A stretch of 64,000 nt of DNA from NCBI GenBank assembly GCA_027186245.1, contig CP114481.1, forward strand, positions 47,089,501 to 47,153,500, given 5' to 3'. Positions within the stretch are counted from its first letter, which is position 1. Each line of letters opens with the position of its first letter. A model generated the notes under the pieces. It was not told the origin of the DNA and did no database searches. It worked only from the letters and a program-made list of their open reading frames with translations. Source of the DNA: Coriaria nepalensis. Taxonomy: Eukaryota; Streptophyta; Magnoliopsida; Cucurbitales; Coriariaceae. The position numbers and the translations under genes were made by a program. Of the stretch, positions 39,956 to 53,600 are shown piece after piece.

Positions 39956-42900
39956 GTCATTTCAACTCAATATCTTCTATCAAAGCAAGTCGAACAAATT
40001 CTATTTCAACTCAATATCTTCTATCAAAGCAGGTCGAACGAATTCTATTTTTGCACTACAAACACAAGTTTTGTGCATAACTTGCAAATGATCAATGCAA
40101 GGAAAGTGTGCATTCTTTTAACCTTAAAATCATTTCAATGAGTCATTTCAAGTCAATATCTTCTTTCAAAGCAAGTCGAACGCATTCTATTTTTGCACTA
40201 GAAACACAAGTTTTGTGCGTAACTTGCAAATGATCAATGCAAGGAAAGTGTGCATTCGTTTAACCTTAAAATCATTTCAATGAGTCATTTCAAGTCAATA
40301 TCTTCTTTCAAAGCAAGTCGAACGCATTCTATTTTTGCACTAGAAACACAAGTTTTGTGCATAACTTGCAAATGATCAATGCAAGGAAAGTGTGCATTCG
40401 TTTAACCTTAAAATCATTTCAATGAGTCATTTCAACTCAATATCTTCTTTCAATGCAAGTCGAACGCATTTTATTTTTGCACTACAAACACAAGTTTTGT
40501 GCATAACTTGCAAATGATCAATGCATGGAAAGTGTGCATTCGTTTAACCTTAAAATCATTTCAATGAGTCATTTCAACTCAATATCTTCTTTCAAAGCAA
40601 GTCGAACGCATTCTATTTTTGAACTACAAACACAAGTTTTGTGCATAACTTGCAAATGATCAATGCAAGGAAAGTGTGCATTCGTTTAACCTTGAAATCA
40701 TTTCAATGAGTCATTTCAACTCAATATCTTCTATCAAAGCAGGTCGAACGAATTCTATTTTTGCACTACAAACACAAGTTTTGTGCATAACTTGCAAATG
40801 ATCAATGCAAGGAAAGTGTGCATTCGTTTAACCTTAAAATCATTTCAATGAGTCATTTCAAGTCAATATCTTCTTTCAAAGCAAGTCGAACGCATTCTAT
40901 TTTTGCACTACAAACACAAGTTTTGTGCATAACTTGCAAATGATCAATGCAAGGAAAGTGTGCATTCGTTTAACCTTAAAATCATTTCAATGAGTCATTT
41001 CAACTCAATATCTTCTTTCAAAGCAGGTCGAACGAATTCTATTTTTGCACTACAAACACAAGTTTTGTGCATAACTTGCAAATGATCAATGCAAGGAAAG
41101 TGTGCATTCGTTTAACCTTAAAATCATATCAATGAGTCATTTCAACTCAATATCTTCTTTCAAACCATGTCGAACGCATTCTATTTTTGCACTACAAACA
41201 CAAGTTTTGTGCATTACTTGCAAATGATCAATGCAAGGAAAGTGTGCATTCGTTTAACCTGAAAATCATTTCAATGAATCATTTCAAGTCAATATCTTCT
41301 TTCAAAGCAAGTCGAACGCATTCTATTTTTGCACTACAAACACAAGTTTTGTGCATAACTTGCAAATGATCAATGCAAGGAAAGTGTGCATTCGTTTAAC
41401 CTTAAAATCATTTCAATGAGTCATTTCAACTCAATATCTTCTATCAAAGCAGGTCGAACGAATTCTATATCAACTCAATATCTTCTATCAAAGCAGGTCG
41501 AACGAATTCTATTTTTGCACTACAAACACAAGTTTTGTGCATAACTTGCAAATGATCAATGCAAGGAAAGTGTGCATTCTTTTAACCTTAAAATCATTTC
41601 AATGAGTCATTTCAAGTCAATATCTTCTTTCAAAGCAAGTCGAACGCATTCTATTTTTGCACTACAAACACAAGTTTTGTGCATAACTTGCAAATGATCA
41701 ATGCAAGGAAAGTGTGCATTCGTTTAACCTTAAAATCATTTCAATGAGTCATTTCAACTCAATATCTTCTATCAAAGCAGGTCGAACGAATTCTATTTTT
41801 GCACTACAAACACAAGATTTGTGCATAACTTGCAAATGATCAATGCAAGGAAAGTGTGCATTCGTTTAACCTTAAAATCATTTCAATGAGTCATTTCAAG
41901 TCAATATCTTCTTTCAAAGGAAGTCGAACGCATTCTATTTTTGCACTACAAACACAAGTTTTGTGCATAACTTGCAAATGATCAATGCAAGGAAAGTGTG
42001 CATTCGTTTAACCTTAAAATCATATCAATGAGTCATTTCAACTCAATATCTTCTTTCAAACCATGTCGAACGCATTCTATTTTTGCACTACAAACACAAG
42101 TTTTGTGCATTACTTGCAAATGATCAATGCAAGGAAAGTGTGCATTCGTTTAACCTGAAAATCATTTCAATGAATCATTTCAACTCAATATCTTCTTTCA
42201 AAGCAAGTCGAACGCATTCTATTTTTGCACTACAAACACAAGTTTTGTGCATAACTTGCAAATGATCAATGCAAGGAAACTGTGCATTCGTTTAACCTTA
42301 AAATCATTTCAATGAGTCATTCAAAGTCAATAGCTTATTTCAAAGCAAGTCGAACGAATTCTATATTTGCACTACAAACACAAGTTTTGTGCAGAACTTG
42401 CAAATGATCAATGCAAGGAAAGTGTGCATTCGTTTAACCTTAAAATCATTTCAATGAGTCATTTCAACTCAATATCTTCTATCAAAGCAGGTCGAACGAA
42501 TTCTATTTCAACTCAATATCTTCTATCAAAGCAGGTCGAACGAATTCTATTTTTGCACTACAAACACAAGTTTTGTGCATAACTTGCAAATGATCAATGC
42601 AATGAAAGTGTGCATTCTTTTAACCTTAAAATCATTTCAATGAGTCATTTCAAGTCAATATCTTCTTTCAAAGCAAGTCGAACGCATTCTATTTTTGCAC
42701 TACAAACACAAGTTTTGTGCATAACTTGCAAATGATCAATGCAAGGAAAGTGTGCATTCGTTTAACCTTAAAATCATTTCAATAAGTCATTTCAACTCAA
42801 TATCTTCTTTCAAAGCATGTCGAACGCATTCTATTTTTGCACTACAAACACAAGTTTTGTGCATAACTTGCAAATGATCAATGCAAGGAAAGTGTGCATT

Positions 42901-45063
42901 CGTTTAACCTTAAAATCATTTCAATGAGTCATTTCAACTCAATATCTTCTTTCAAAGCAAGTCGAACGCATTCTATTTTTGCACTACAAACACAAGTTTT
43001 GTGCATAACTTGCAAATGATCAATGCAAGGAAAGTGTGCATTCGTTTAACCTCAAAATCATTTCAATGAGTCATTCAAAGTCAATAGCTTATTTCAAAGC
43101 AAGTCGAACGAATTCTATATTTGCACTACAAACACAAGTTTTGTGCATAACTTGCAAATGATCAATGCAAGGAAAGTGTGCATTCGTTTAACCTTAAAAT
43201 CATTTCAATGAGTCATTAAAAGTCAATAACTTATTTCAAAGCAAGTCGAACGCATTCTATTTTTGCACTACAAACACAAGTTTTGTGCATAACTTGCAAA
43301 TGATCAATGCAAGGAAAGTGTGCATTCGTTTAACCTTAAAATCATTTCAATGAGTCATTTCAACTCAATAACTTCTATCAAAGCAGGTCGAACGAATTCT
43401 ATTTCAACTCAATATCTTCTATCAAAGCAGGTCGAACGAATTCTATTTTTGCACTACAAACACAAGTTTTGTGCATAACTTGCAAATGATCAATGCAAGG
43501 AAAGTGTGCATTCTTCTAACCTTAAAATCATTTCAATGAGTCATTTCAAGGCAATATCTTCTTTCAAAGCAAGTCGAACGCATTCTCTTTTTGCACTACA
43601 AACACAAGTTTTGTGCATAACTTGCAAATGATCAATGCAAGGAAAGTGTGCATTCGTTTAACCTTAAAATCATTTCAATGAGTCATTTCAACTCAATATC
43701 TTCTTTCAAAGCATGTCGAACGCATTCTATTTTTGCACTACAAACACAAGTTTTGTGCATAACTTGCAAATGATCAATGCAAGGAAAGTGTGCATTCGTT
43801 TAACCTTAAAATCATTTCAATGAGTCATTTCAACTCAATATCTTCTATCAAAGCAGGTCGAACGAATTCTATTTCAACTCAATATCTTCTATCAAAGCAG
43901 GTCGAACGAATTCTATTTTTGCACTACAAACACAAGTTTTGTGCATAACTTGCAAATGATCAATGCAAGGAAAGTGTGCATTCTTTTAACCTTAAAATCA
44001 TTTCAATGAGTCATTTCAAGTCAATATCTTCTTTCAAAGCAAGTCGAACGCATTCTATTTTTGCACTACAAACACAAGTTTTGTGCATAACTTGCAAATG
44101 ATCAATGCAAGGAAAGTGTGCATTCGTTTAACCTTAAAATCAATTCAATGAGTCATTTCAACTCAATATCTTCTTTCAAAGCAAGTCGAACGCATTCTAT
44201 TTTTGCACTACAAACACAAGTTTTGTGCATAACTTGCAAATGATCAATGCAAGGAAAGTGTGCATTCGTTTAACCTTAAAATCATTTCAATGAGTCATTT
44301 CAACTCAATATCTTCTTTCAAAGCAAGTCGAACGCATTCTATTTTTGCACTACAAACACAAGTTTTGTGCATAACTTGCAAATGATCAATGCAAGGAAAG
44401 TGTGCATTCTTTTAACCTTAAAATCATTTCAATGAGTCATTTCAACTCAATATCTTCTTTCAAAGCAAGTCGAACGCATTCTATTTTTGCACTACAAACA
44501 CAAGTTTTGTGCATAACTTGCAAATGATCAATGCAAGGAAAGTGTGCATTCGTTTAACCTTAAAATCATTTCAATGAGTCATTTCAACTCAATATCTTCT
44601 ATCAAAGCAGGTCGAACGAATTCTATTTCAACTCAATATCTTCTATCAAAGCAGGTCGAACGAATTCTATTTTTGCACTACAAACACAAGTTTTGTGCAT
44701 AACTTGCAAATGATCAATGCAAGGAAAGTGTCCATTCGTTTAACCTTAAAATCATTTCAATGAGTCATTTCAAGTCAATATCTTCTTTCAAAGCAAGTCG
44801 AACGGATTCTATTTTTGCACTACAAACACAAGGTTTGTGCATAACTTGCAAATGATCAATGCAAGGAAAGTGTGCATTCGTTTAACCTTAAAATCATTTC
44901 AATGAGTCATTTCAACTCAATATCTTCTTTCAAAGCAAGTCGAACGCATTCTATTTTTGCACTACAAACACAAGTTTTGTGCATAACTTGCAAATGATCA
45001 ATGCAAGGAAAGTGTGCATTCTTTTAACCTTAAAATCATTTCAATGAGTCATTTCAACTCAAT
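39956..45063 (+). repeat. Domain F, mosaic of 142-bp and 186-bp units
   Basis: Six 44-bp duplications have second halves starting at 40007, 41471, 42509, 43405, 43875 and 44629. Other variants are CACTAGAAACAC (two neighbouring units near 40200 and 40342), AACCATGTCG with GTGCATTACTTGC (near 41163 and 42060, about 0.9 kb apart), AACCTGAAAATC with GAATCATTTC, and the first TCAAAGTCAATAGC units (near 42319 and 43075). Most of these reappear, in ordered form, in domain G. No single period covers the domain. Confidence 0.8.
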
Positions 45064-46299
45064 ATCTTCTTTCAAAGCAAGTCGAACGCATTCTATTTTT
45101 GCACTACAAACACAAGTTTTGTGCATAACTTGCAAATGATCAATGCAAGGAAAGTGTGCATTCGTTTAACCTTAAAATCATTTCAATGAGTCATTTCAAC
45201 TCAATATCTTCTATCAAAGCAGGTCGAACGAATTCTACTTCAACTCAATATCTTCTATCAAAGTAGGTCGAACGAATTCTATTTTTGCACTACAAACACA
45301 AGTTTTGTGCATAACTTGCAAATGATCAATGCAAGGAAAGTGTCCATTCGTTTAACCTTAAAATCATTTCAATGAGTCATTTCAAGTCAATATCTTCTTT
45401 CAAAGCAAGTCGAACGGATTCTATTTTTGCACTACAAACACAAGGTTTGTGCATAACTTGCAAATGATCAATGCAAGGAAAGTGTGCATTCGTTTAACGT
45501 TAAAATCATTTCAATGAGTCATTTCAACACAATATCTTCTTTCAAAGCAAGTCGAACGAATTCTATTTTTGCAGTACAAACACAAGTTTTGTGCATAACT
45601 TGCAAATGATCAATGCAAGGAAAGTGTGCATTTGTTTAACCTTAAAATCATTTCGATGAGTTATTTCAACTCAATACCTTATTTCAAAGCAAGTCGAACG
45701 CATTCTATTTTTGCACTACAAACACAAGTTTTGTGCATAACTTGCAAATGATCAATGCAAGGAAAGTGTGCATTCGTTTAATCTTAAAATCATTTCAATG
45801 AGTCATTTCAACTCAATATCTTCTTTCAAAGCAAGTCGAACGCATTCTATTTTTGCACTACAAACACAAGTTTTGTGCATAACTTGCAAATGATCAATGC
45901 AAGGAAAGTGTGCATTCGTTTAACCTTAAAATCATTTCAATGAGTCATTTCAACTCAATATCTTCTTTCAAAGCAATTCGAACGAATTCTATTTTTGCAC
46001 TACAAACACAAGTTTTGTGCATAACTTGCAAATGATCAATGCAAGGAAAGTGTGCATTCGTTTAACCTTAAAATGATTTCAATGAGTCATTTCAACTCAA
46101 TATCTTCTTTCAATGCTAGTCGAACGAATTCTATTTTTGCACTACAAACACAAGTTTTGTCCATAACTTGCAAATGATCAATGCAAGGAAAGTGTGCAAT
46201 CTTTTAACCTTAAAATGATTTCAATGAGTCATTTCAAGTCAATATCTTCTTTCAAAGCAAGTCGAACGCATTCTATTTTTGCACTACAAACACAAGTTT

Positions 46300-49200
46300 T
46301 GTGCATAACTTGCAAATGATCAATGCAAGGAAAGTGTGCATTCGTTTAACCTTAAAATCATTTCAATGAGTCATTTCAACTCAATATCTTCTTTGAAAGC
46401 AAGTCGAACGCATTCTATTTTTGCACTACAAACACAAGTTTTGTGCAGAACTTGCAAATGATCAATGCAAGGAAAGTGTGCATTCGTTTAACCTTAAAAT
46501 CATTTCAATGAGTCATTTCAAGTCAATATCTTCTTTCAAAGCAAGTCGAACGCATTCTATTTTTGCACTACAAACACAAGTTTTGTGCATAACTTGCAAA
46601 TGATCAATGCAAGGAAAGTGTGCATTCGTTTAACCTTAAAATCATTTCAATGAGTCATTTCAACTCAATATCTTCTATCAAAGCAGGTCGAACGAATTCT
46701 ATTTTTGCACTACAAACACAAGATTTGTGCATAACTTGCAAATGATCAATGCAAGGAAAGTGTGCATTCGTTTAACCTTAAAATCATTTCAATGAGTCAT
46801 TTCAAGTCAATATCTTCTTTCAAAGCAAGTCGAACGCATTCTATTTTTGCACTACAAACACAAGTTTTGTGCATAACTTGCAAATGATCAATGCAAGGAA
46901 AGTGTGCATTCGTTTAACCTTAAATCATATCAATGAGTCATTTCAACTCAATATCTTCTTTCAAAGCATGTCGAACGCATTCTATTTTTGCACTACAAAC
47001 ACAAGTTTTGTACATAACTTGCAAATGATCAATGCAAGGAAAGTGTGCATTCGTTTAACCTGAAAATCATTTCAATGAATCATTTCAACTCAATATCTTC
47101 TTTCAAAGCAAGTCGAACGCATTCTATTTTTGCACTACAAACACAAGTTTTGTGCATAACTTGCAAATGATCAATGCAAGGAAAGTGTGCATTCGTTTAA
47201 CCTTAAAATCATTTCAATGAGTCATTCAAAGTCAATAGCTTATTTCAAAGCAAGTCGAACGAATTCTATATTTGCACTACAAACACAAGTTTTGTGCAGA
47301 ACTTGCAAATGATCAATGCAAGGAAAGTGTGCATTCGTTTAACCTTAAAATCATTTCAATGAGTCATTTCAACTCAATATCTTCTATCAAAGCAGGTCGA
47401 ACGAATTCTCTTTTTGCACTACAAACACAAGTTTTGTGCATAACTTGCAAATGATCAATGCAAGGAAAGTGTGCATTCGTTTAACCTTAAAATCATTTCA
47501 ATGAGTCATTTCAACTCAATATCTTCTTTCAAAGCATGTCGAACGCATTCTATTTTTGCACTACAAACACAAGTTTTGTGCATAACTTGCAAATGATCAA
47601 TGCAAGGAAAGTGTGCATTCGTTTAACCTTAAAATCATTTCAATGAGTCATTTCAACTCAATATCTTCTATCAAAGCAGGTCGAACGAATTCTATTTCAA
47701 CTCAATATCTTCTATCAAAGCAGGTCGAACGAATTCTATTTTTGCACTACAAACACAAGTTTTGTGCATAACTTGCAAATGATCAATGCAAGGAAAGTGT
47801 GCATTCGTTTAACCTTAAAATCATTTCAATGAGTCATTTCAACTCAATATCTTCTTTCAAAGCAAGTCGAACGCATTCTATTTTTGCACTACAAACACAC
47901 GTTTTGTGCATAACTTGCAAATGATCAATGCGAGGAAAGTGTGCATTCGTTTAACCTTAAAATCATTTCAATGAGTCATTTCAACTCAATATCTTCTTTC
48001 AAAGTAAGTCGAACGCATTCTATTTTTGCACTACAAACACAAGTTTTGTGCATAACTTGCAAATGATCAATGCAAGGAAAGTGTGCATTCGTTTAACCTT
48101 AAAATCATTTCAATGAGTCATTCAAAGTAAATAGCTTATTTCAAAGCAAGTCGAACGAATTCTATATTTGCACTACAAACACAAGTTTTGTGCATAACTT
48201 GCAAATGATCAATGCAAGGAAAGTGTGCATTCGTTTAACCTTAAAATCATTTCAATGAGTCATTAAAAGTCAATAACTTATTTCAAAGCAAGTCGAACGC
48301 ATTCTATTTTTGCACTACAAACACAAGTTTTGTGCATAACTTGCAAATGATCAATGCAAGGAAAGTGTGCATTCGTTTAACCTTAAAATCATTTCAATGA
48401 GTCATTTCAACTCAATAACTTCTATCAAAGCAGGTCGAACGAATTCTATTTCAACTCAATATCTTCTATCAAAGCAGGTCGAACGAATTCTATTTTTGCA
48501 CTACAAACACAAGTTTTGTGCATAACTTGCAAATGATCAATGCAAGGAAAGTGTCCATTCGTTTAACCTTAAAATCATTTCAATGAGTCATTTCAAGTCA
48601 ATATCTTCTTTCAAAGCAAGTCGAACGCATTCTATTTTTGCACTACAAACACAAGTTTTGTGCAGAACTTGCAAATGATCAATGCAAGGAAAGTGTGCAT
48701 TCGTTTAACCTTAAAATCATTTCAATGAGTCATTTCAAGTCAATATCTTCTTTCAAAGCAAGTCGAACGCATTCTATTTTTGCACTACAAACACAAGTTT
48801 TGTGCATAACTTGCAAATGATCAATGCAAGGAAAGTGTCCATTCGTTTAACCTTAAAATCATTTCGATGAGTCATTTCAAGTCAATATCTTCTTTCAAAG
48901 CAAGTCGAACGCATTCTATTTTTGCACTACAAACACAAGGTTTGTGCATAACTTGCAAATGATCAATGCAAGGAAAGTGTGCATTCGTTTAACCTTAAAA
49001 TCATTTCAATGAGTCATTTCAAGTCAATATCTTCTTTCAAAGCAAGTCGAACGCATTCTATTTTTGCACTACAAACACAAGTTTTGTGCATAACTTGCAA
49101 ATGATCAATGCAAGGAAAGTGTGCATTCGTTTAACCTTAAAATCATTTCAATGAGTCATTTCAACACAATATCTTCTTTCAAAGCAAGTCGAACGAATTC

Positions 49201-50611
49201 TATTTTTGTAGTACAAACACAAGTTTTGTGCATAACTTGCAAATGATCAATGCAAGGAAAGTGTGCATTCGTTTAACCTTAAAATCATTTCAATGAGTCA
49301 TTCAAAGTAAATAGCTTATTTCAAAGCAAGTCGAACGAATTCTATATTTGCACTACAAACACAAGTTTTGTGCATAACTTGCAAATGATCAATGCAAGGA
49401 AAGTGTGCATTCGTTTAACCTTAAAATCATTTCAATGAGTCATTAAAAGTCAATAACTTATTTCAAAGCAAGTCGAACGCATTCTATTTTTGCACTACAA
49501 ACACAAGTTTTGTGCATAACTTGCAAATGATCAATGCAAGGAAAGTGTGCATTCGTTTAACCTTAAAATCATTTCAATGAGTCATTTCAACTCAATATCT
49601 TCTTTCAAAGCAAGTCGAACGCATTCTATTTTTGCACTACAAACACAAGTTTTGTGCAGAACTTGCAAATGATCAATGCAAGGAAAGTGTGCATTCGTTT
49701 AACCTTAAAATCATTTCAATGAGTCATTTCAAGTCAATATCTTCTTTCAAAGCAAGTCGAACGCATTCTATTTTTGCACTACAAACACAAGTTTTGTGCA
49801 TAACTTGCAAATGATCAATGCAAGGAAAGTGTGCATTCGTTTAACCTTAAAATCATTTCAATGAGTCATTTCAACTCAATATCTTCTATCAAAGCAGGTC
49901 GAACGAATTCTATTTTTGCACTACAAACACAAGATTTGTGCATAACTTGCAAATGATCAATGCAAGGAAAGTGTGCATTCGTTTAACCTTAAAATCATTT
50001 CAATGAGTCATTTCAAGTCAATATCTTCTTTCAAAGCAAGTCGAACGCATTCTATTTTTGCACTACAAACACAAGTTTTGTGCATAACTTGCAAATGATC
50101 AATGCAAGGAAAGTGTGCATTCGTTTAACCTTAAATCATATCAATGAGTCATTTCAACTCAATATCTTCTTTCAAAGCATGTCGAACGCATTCTATTTTT
50201 GCACTACAAACACAAGTTTTGTACATAACTTGCAAATGATCAATGCAAGGAAAGTGTGCATTCGTTTAACCTGAAAATCATTTCAATGAATCATTTCAAC
50301 TCAATATCTTCTTTCAAAGCAAGTCGAACGCATTCTATTTTTGCACTACAAACACAAGTTTTGTGCATAACTTGCAAATGATCAATGCAAGGAAAGTGTG
50401 CATTCGTTTAACCTTAAAATCATTTCAATGAGTCATTCAAAGTCAATAGCTTATTTCAAAGCAAGTCGAACGAATTCTATATTTGCACTACAAACACAAG
50501 TTTTGTGCAGAACTTGCAAATGATCAATGCAAGGAAAGTGTGCATTCGTTTAACCTTAAAATCATTTCAATGAGTCATTTCAACTCAATATCTTCTATCA
50601 AAGCAGGTCGA
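46300..50611 (+). repeat. Repeat inside the 5712-bp unit (offset 3211 bp)
   Basis: About 46300-47400 matches about 49511-50611 at 3211 bp (22 x 142 + 2 x 44 - 1). Each stretch holds GTGCAGAACTTG, ACAAGATTTG, the one-base-short TTAAATCATATC, TTTGTACATAAC, AACCTGAAAATC and TCAAAGTCAATAGC. They differ after the last unit: GAATTCTCTTTTTG near 47409, against a 44-bp duplication near 50625. With copy 2 of the 5712-bp unit, and a related copy near 61695, the run occurs five times. Confidence 0.82.
46920..46929 (+). other. Single-base deletion marker TTAAATCATA, first of four
   Basis: One A is missing from the TTAAAATCAT run. The same change occurs at 50131, 52632 and 55843, always in the same monomer type with ATCATATCAATG. 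The otherwise matching unit near 62200 keeps the full run, so the deletion arose inside the lineage that built the 5712-bp unit. Confidence 0.88.
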
Positions 50612-53600
50612 ACGAATTCTATTTCAACTCAATATCTTCTATCAAAGCAGGTCGAACGAATTCTATTTTTGCACTACAAACACAAGTTTTGTGCATAACT
50701 TGCAAATGATCAATGCAATGAAAGTGTGCATTCTTTTAACCTTAAAATCATTTCAATGAGTCATTTCAAGTCAATATCTTCTTTCAAAGCAAGTCGAACG
50801 CATTCTATTTTTGCACTACAAACACAAGTTTTGTGCATAACTTGCAAATGATCAATGCAAGGAAAGTGTGCATTCGTTTAACCTTAAAATCATTTCAATG
50901 AGTCATTTCAACTCAATATCTTCTATCAAAGCAGGTCGAACGAATTCTACTTCAACTCAATATCTTCTATCAAAGTAGGTCGAACGAATTCTATTTTTGC
51001 ACTACAAACACAAGTTTTGTGCATAACTTGCAAATGATCAATGCAAGGAAAGTGTCCATTCGTTTAACCTTAAAATCATTTCAATGAGTCATTTCAAGTC
51101 AATATCTTCTTTCAAAGCAAGTCGAACGGATTCTATTTTTGCACTACAAACACAAGGTTTGTGCATAACTTGCAAATGATCAATGCAAGGAAAGTGTGCA
51201 TTCGTTTAACGTTAAAATCATTTCAATGAGTCATTTCAACACAATATCTTCTTTCAAAGCAAGTCGAACGAATTCTATTTTTGCAGTACAAACACAAGTT
51301 TTGTGCATAACTTGCAAATGATCAATGCAAGGAAAGTGTGCATTTGTTTAACCTTAAAATCATTTCGATGAGTTATTTCAACTCAATACCTTATTTCAAA
51401 GCAAGTCGAACGCATTCTATTTTTGCACTACAAACACAAGTTTTGTGCATAACTTGCAAATGATCAATGCAAGGAAAGTGTGCATTCGTTTAATCTTAAA
51501 ATCATTTCAATGAGTCATTTCAACTCAATATCTTCTTTCAAAGCAAGTCGAACGCATTCTATTTTTGCACTACAAACACAAGTTTTGTGCATAACTTGCA
51601 AATGATCAATGCAAGGAAAGTGTGCATTCGTTTAACCTTAAAATCATTTCAATGAGTCATTTCAACTCAATATCTTCTTTCAAAGCAATTCGAACGAATT
51701 CTATTTTTGCACTACAAACACAAGTTTTGTGCATAACTTGCAAATGATCAATGCAAGAAAAGTGTGCATTCGTTTAACCTTAAAATGATTTCAATGAGTC
51801 ATTTCAACTCAATATCTTCTTTCAATGCTAGTCGAACGAATTCTATTTTTGCACTACAAACACAAGTTTTGTCCATAACTTGCAAATGATCAATGCAAGG
51901 AAAGTGTGCAATCTTTTAACCTTAAAATGATTTCAATGAGTCATTTCAAGTCAATATCTTCTTTCAAAGCAAGTCGAACGCATTCTATTTTTGCACTACA
52001 AACACAAGTTTTGTGCATAACTTGCAAATGATCAATGCAAGGAAAGTGTGCATTCGTTTAACCTTAAAATCATTTCAATGAGTCATTTCAACTCAATATC
52101 TTCTTTGAAAGCAAGTCGAACGCATTCTATTTTTGCACTACAAACACAAGTTTTGTGCAGAACTTGCAAATGATCAATGCAAGGAAAGTGTGCATTCGTT
52201 TAACCTTAAAATCATTTCAATGAGTCATTTCAAGTCAATATCTTCTTTCAAAGCAAGTCGAACGCATTCTATTTTTGCACTACAAACACAAGTTTTGTGC
52301 ATAACTTGCAAATGATCAATGCAAGGAAAGTGTGCATTCGTTTAACCTTAAAATCATTTCAATGAGTCATTTCAACTCAATATCTTCTATCAAAGCAGGT
52401 CGAACGAATTCTATTTTTGCACTACAAACACAAGATTTGTGCATAACTTGCAAATGATCAATGCAAGGAAAGTGTGCATTCGTTTAACCTTAAAATCATT
52501 TCAATGAGTCATTTCAAGTCAATATCTTCTTTCAAAGCAAGTCGAACGCATTCTATTTTTGCACTACAAACACAAGTTTTGTGCATAACTTGCAAATGAT
52601 CAATGCAAGGAAAGTGTGCATTCGTTTAACCTTAAATCATATCAATGAGTCATTTCAACTCAATATCTTCTTTCAAAGCATGTCGAACGCATTCTATTTT
52701 TGCACTACAAACACAAGTTTTGTACATAACTTGCAAATGATCAATGCAAGGAAAGTGTGCATTCGTTTAACCTGAAAATCATTTCAATGAATCATTTCAA
52801 CTCAATATCTTCTTTCAAAGCAAGTCGAACGCATTCTATTTTTGCACTACAAACACAAGTTTTGTGCATAACTTGCAAATGATCAATGCAAGGAAAGTGT
52901 GCATTCGTTTAACCTTAAAATCATTTCAATGAGTCATTCAAAGTCAATAGCTTATTTCAAAGCAAGTCGAACGAATTCTATATTTGCACTACAAACACAA
53001 GTTTTGTGCAGAACTTGCAAATGATCAATGCAAGGAAAGTGTGCATTCGTTTAACCTTAAAATCATTTCAATGAGTCATTTCAACTCAATATCTTCTATC
53101 AAAGCAGGTCGAACGAATTCTCTTTTTGCACTACAAACACAAGTTTTGTGCATAACTTGCAAATGATCAATGCAAGGAAAGTGTGCATTCGTTTAACCTT
53201 AAAATCATTTCAATGAGTCATTTCAACTCAATATCTTCTTTCAAAGCATGTCGAACGCATTCTATTTTTGCACTACAAACACAAGTTTTGTGCATAACTT
53301 GCAAATGATCAATGCAAGGAAAGTGTGCATTCGTTTAACCTTAAAATCATTTCAATGAGTCATTTCAACTCAATATCTTCTATCAAAGCAGGTCGAACGA
53401 ATTCTATTTCAACTCAATATCTTCTATCAAAGCAGGTCGAACGAATTCTATTTTTGCACTACAAACACAAGTTTTGTGCATAACTTGCAAATGATCAATG
53501 CAAGGAAAGTGTGCATTCGTTTAACCTTAAAATCATTTCAATGAGTCATTTCAACTCAATATCTTCTTTCAAAGCAAGTCGAACGCATTCTATTTTTGCA